Source of the DNA: Saccoglossus kowalevskii
Lineage: Eukaryota > Hemichordata > Enteropneusta > Harrimaniidae
Length of the DNA: 31,001 bases
NCBI RefSeq assembly: GCF_000003605.2
Contig: NW_003126884.1
Coordinates: 180,927 to 211,927 of the forward strand
Direction of reading: 5' to 3'
The translations under genes were made by a program, and so were the position numbers. Positions within the stretch are counted from its first letter, which is position 1. The number at the start of each line of letters is the position of its first letter. The notes under the pieces are model-generated. The model saw only the letters and a list, made by a program, of their open reading frames with translations. It had not been told where the DNA came from and ran no database searches. Below are positions 28,150-31,001 of the stretch, one piece after another.

Positions 28150-31001
28150 ACTTAACTATATTAGCATATTATGACAATAATACAGACCTCTAATATGACT
28201 TAAGCAAGGCTTTGTTTACAAACTGAAAGCGAGACTGAAAACATTTCTGTATAAAGTATCAGTTTCACACAATGACAAAATCGACCATTCATTGTCATTC
28301 AACCATACCATGGCTTATACTAAATACATAAATATGGGACAAATAACTGATCTATGAGATATAATTTAGAACTAAAAACACAAAAATTTACTTGCCTCAA
28401 AATAGTCAAGGTCAATCTCTAAAATATTGTCTGGTAAGTCCTTGTATCGACAATACCCAAGTGCCAATACAGCATAACCATAGTTAGCCAGCAAGGAAGC
28501 ACGCATTTCCAAAATACCCCCGAGTGCACCATACATATCAATAATACCCGGAAATGGACCACGACCTATGGATTGAAACAAAAAATCCTCACGTTTTGGT
28601 GATAGTTTAGAACTGTTAAATTTGATTGCGAACTAAGTGCTTAGTAGTGATGCTCTGATTTTCTTGCAATTACGACATGGCTTCTGAATATAACGTCATA
28701 GATGGTGATTATAACACCATGGATATTGAGTATTATTATACCACAAGAAAGGGAAAACAACCATACTCGGTAAACGTTTTAAATGTGACATAATCAATTA
28801 TCTACACCATGTCTGCTTCGTATTTGGCTTCTAAAAAAGTATTATTAACGCTGATTTTGGTAAATATTTGTAAGAATAAAATAAGTGTGAGCAGTTGAAA
28901 TTCTTTGAATGAAATGTGGTCTGATATTGGGTAAAGGCAATTGGAAAACATAAAAAAACTTATAATCTGATGTTTACTAAATGGTGAGTTTGTGAGCCAG
29001 TATGTCAATTACTGTTAGTGAAAATTATTATCTAGTTCGATGACAACAGTATAATGTACCAAATGAAAGTTTTTACAAGATATCTTGACAAGATATATGC
29101 TTAACTACCCTAAAAGTGTATATATCCATTATATTTTATTTCATTTGAAGTGCAATGTGAACGAGTATGTACAATTTTTAATATTGTTTTTTGAAGAATA
29201 CATTGGATTATGACTTCTTGTTTGTGATAAATCATAATTTGATTTGAATTACCAAACAACACCAACTACACTGATGTGTTTCAGGTTTCATTTTATTTTG
29301 CCTATATGAGAAACACATATTTGAATTGAAACAGTATGCTACTGATATAGTAATTGTGTACTATGTTTCATGTTATATTATATAAAGTCTTAAACTTGTT
29401 ATTTAAAATTACTTACTAATCTAATCAGGTAATTGTACTATGCAAATTATATATGTGACAACTTTAAGATACGAAGGGATACAACCTAGACGCTCGATCA
29501 CATTTTGGGTCTAACCGATCCATGTTGAAAAATGTTTGTCAGTTGAATGTTACCAAAACGCCAAAGAAAGCTGTTTGATATTTTTTTTAATTAATATTTA
29601 TTTATTAATTGACCTTTTGGTTTGATTAATGTGCCGCGAACTCTGCCCACTTTTACTTCAAATCGTTCCATGTGTTCTTCCATGAAGACACGCAGAATGC
29701 TTGTTGTCGTTACTGGCGTTGTATCTTGCAATTCATTAATGCCCAGATATCCAGGGTATAGAGACAATTCCACGTTACTGGGTTGTGTTACATCCAACTT
29801 GACATATCTAATGCCTTTTTTCTGTCCAGGTGATAGTACCATACTCCAAAATAACCCCATTGGTTCGATACCTGCAACCGATGTATAAAATATAGCTGCT
29901 CAACAGAAATTATTGGATTTCAGACTATGGCCTAATGGGTGGATTTGCTCAGTCTTTGGTAATTCAATACAAACACACACATAATTGCATTAATATATGT
30001 TCCAAGCACTTCACTGGATTAAATTTTAATATAGTGAATTCATTTTCATTATACCTATGGTTGGATTGAAATGCGACTTTATATAGGCTTACTTAATTAA
30101 CCCTAATACTATATTAATATAACTGTACCATACATACTTTCAACTCACACAGATCTACTTATCTAACATCCCTTTGTTCAGCTCATTATTTTCATCGCTA
30201 ATCCTAGATTCAACATAGCTCATAGTCTTTACTAAGTGGGTTATTCCATTCTTGTACCTGATTTTCTGATTAAACTCATTGTCATGTTTGATTTAAATTA
30301 AAATTAGCCCTACAGAATATCTTGAAATTAACCAGGAGTCAGTGTATGAATTCTTCTTGTAGTTAGTTAGCTAAGGATACCATATACATGTAATCAAAAA
30401 AACAAATTTAGTTTACTGCCTCAGTAACCAGGTATGGAACATATATACGTGCATACTAAATACTAATCGTGGATTTCTTCTAGTTTTTGTTTTTGGTGTA
30501 GTGAGGTTAGTATATACACCCTTGATTCCACCTAAAATATTTGGTCCTCTGTTCAGACTTAGGTTTGGGAGTTAAGCAACTTATCTTAAGTTCATATATA
30601 CACAATAATATATTTTTAAAAAGTTGATAATATAGTAAATACATGTTCTTTGTACTGTTTAGCTAACTGTAAGTTGGTTGGTTCATTAATTTTTTGTTTT
30701 TAAAAACTGTGAACTAATATTTGTTATTTAAGTTACCTATTGTGTTTTTTATTTAAAATAAAAAGTTGGCCATTATGAGATATAAAAAACCCACATGTAA
30801 TAATAAAAAAGAAAAGCAAAACACATATTCCAGCAACATCATTGTGAAAACAACGTTTTCCACATTAGATGAAGGGAAAATGTAATTAGCACAGTTGTCA
30901 ACATCCTTTATTTATTTTATATCATCTAAAACCCTACAAATAGAATTGTGCATGGAATCATGGGAAGAAACAGTGTGCATTGCCGTGTGATAACTGTTAT
31001 A
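24703..31001 (-). CDS. Gene B: ACOT/BAAT-family paralog of gene A, 5' end outside the window
   Basis: Seven exons in transcript order: 29871-29614, 28565-28396, 27637-27521, 26596-26511, 26265-26178, 26000-25796 and 24818-24703. Each has the same length and phase as in gene A and joins in one open frame to a TGA at 24703-24705. The exon for the N-terminal domain was not found up to 31001 and should lie to the right. Ser of GLSKG, GDD, PGAGHL and C-terminal SKL are all present, so it predicts a second peroxisomal Ser-type acyl-CoA thioesterase/acyltransferase. It is about 90% alike to gene A at protein level, least so at the end of the His exon (FSGLFPCWFK against [10 protein letters not shown]). 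No break seen. Promoter not visible; its 3' UTR probably enters a solo LTR. Confidence 0.87.
25236..25262. repeat. (CAAA)n microsatellite
   Basis: About 6.5 copies of CAAA, in the last intron of gene B. Absent from the same intron of gene A. Confidence 0.9.
25796..26000 (-). CDS. Gene B exon: catalytic Asp and His
   Basis: 205 nt, [20 protein letters not shown] to [17 protein letters not shown] and on to CWFK. Acceptor TTTTCAG|TTCAG; donor AAAA|GTGAGT. Confidence 0.87.
26178..26265 (-). CDS. Gene B exon: [10 protein letters not shown] segment
   Basis: 88 nt, [19 protein letters not shown] then [10 protein letters not shown]. Acceptor ATAACAG|ATATG; donor GAT|GTAAGA. Confidence 0.83.
26511..26596 (-). 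CDS. Gene B exon: [12 protein letters not shown] strand
   Basis: 86 nt, [20 protein letters not shown] then RGQTLPYTG. Acceptor ATATAAG|GTAAA; donor ACTGG|GTATGT. Confidence 0.85.
27521..27637 (-). CDS. Gene B exon: nucleophile elbow GLSKG
   Basis: 117 nt, [20 protein letters not shown] then [19 protein letters not shown]. Acceptor TTCAACAG|GAATC; donor AAA|GTATGA. Confidence 0.87.
28113..28147. repeat. (TA)n microsatellite
   Basis: About 17 TA units in the gene B intron after the GC donor exon. Gene A has only a short TATATATA at the matching place (about 7727). Confidence 0.93.
28396..28565 (-). CDS. Gene B exon: start of hydrolase domain, GC donor
   Basis: 170 nt, [20 protein letters not shown] to IDLDYFE. 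Acceptor CCATAG|GTCGT. The donor is GAG|GCAAGT, again a GC donor; the nearby GT would shift the frame into a stop. Confidence 0.86.
29614..29871 (-). CDS. Gene B exon: end of N-terminal domain
   Basis: 258 nt, phase 1 to 1, [20 protein letters not shown] to [12 protein letters not shown]. Acceptor TTGCAG|GTATC; donor AAAG|GTCAA, identical signals to gene A. Confidence 0.87.
29872..31001. other. First recognised intron of gene B, continuing past the edge
   Basis: To about 30290 it aligns with the gene A intron at 9080-9350. Beyond that I see AT-rich sequence with no exon. I looked for the N-terminal-domain exon ([10 protein letters not shown] / DEKG / GGTYTG) on the minus strand and did not find it. 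Confidence 0.55.

Overview
This is an AT-rich eukaryotic genomic window, most likely from an invertebrate animal (marine deuterostome or lophotrochozoan; the sequence does not settle which). The basis is spliced animal-type genes with GT-AG introns and short exons, abundant MITEs, LTR remnants and minisatellites, and a 671-base assembly gap at 14466-15136. There is no bacterial-style gene packing. Most open frames longer than 60 codons here are chance frames in introns or repeats.

The only genes I can firmly recognise are two tandem, head-to-tail paralogs on the minus strand. They belong to the acyl-CoA thioesterase / bile acid-CoA:amino acid N-acyltransferase (ACOT/BAAT) family. Gene A spans 887 to about 12339 in 8 recognisable coding exons (about 417 residues from the first family-conserved residue). 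Gene B spans 24703 to beyond the right edge (7 of the same exons; the exon for the N-terminal domain lies outside). All seven shared exons have identical lengths and phases: 258, 170, 117, 86, 88, 205 and 116 nt. Both carry a Ser nucleophile in GLSKG, a GDD acid, a GAGH histidine, and end in SKL, a type 1 peroxisomal targeting signal. Both use the same GC-AG intron after the third domain exon. They look like intact peroxisomal thioesterases or acyltransferases made by a segmental duplication whose homologous blocks run roughly 700-9350 and 23890-30290.

Region by region: 1-850 nothing recognised. 887-12339 is gene A; its intron between exons 5 and 4 holds a roughly 2.1-kb LTR-retroelement remnant (3830-5978), and its first recognised intron holds an unidentified coding-like stretch (about 10140-11590). 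12430-16600 is a CpG-richer upstream region with a widespread-type repeat fragment (about 13510-13620), the gap, and a 54-bp minisatellite (about 15694-15990). 16620-17330 has a short GC-rich repeat and a 92-bp satellite. 17388-17665 has a 61-bp duplication and a tRNA-like SINE fragment. 18360-20520 has degenerate repeats containing GGCCATTTTG motifs and a perfect 71-bp duplication. 21111-22649 is a TTAA-flanked inverted-repeat element split by a solo LTR (21879-22576). 22650-24019 has weak tandem similarity only. A second solo LTR (24024-24673) sits 29 bases past the stop codon of gene B, in the same orientation, and carries an AATAAA. 24703-31001 is gene B.

The window therefore shows a young enzyme duplication whose two copies have since been modified differently by mobile elements. 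I did not find a convincing wholly new biological system. The most interesting points are the conserved non-canonical intron, the PTS1-bearing Ser-type paralogs, the LTR placed to act as the 3' UTR of gene B, and the dated nested insertion.
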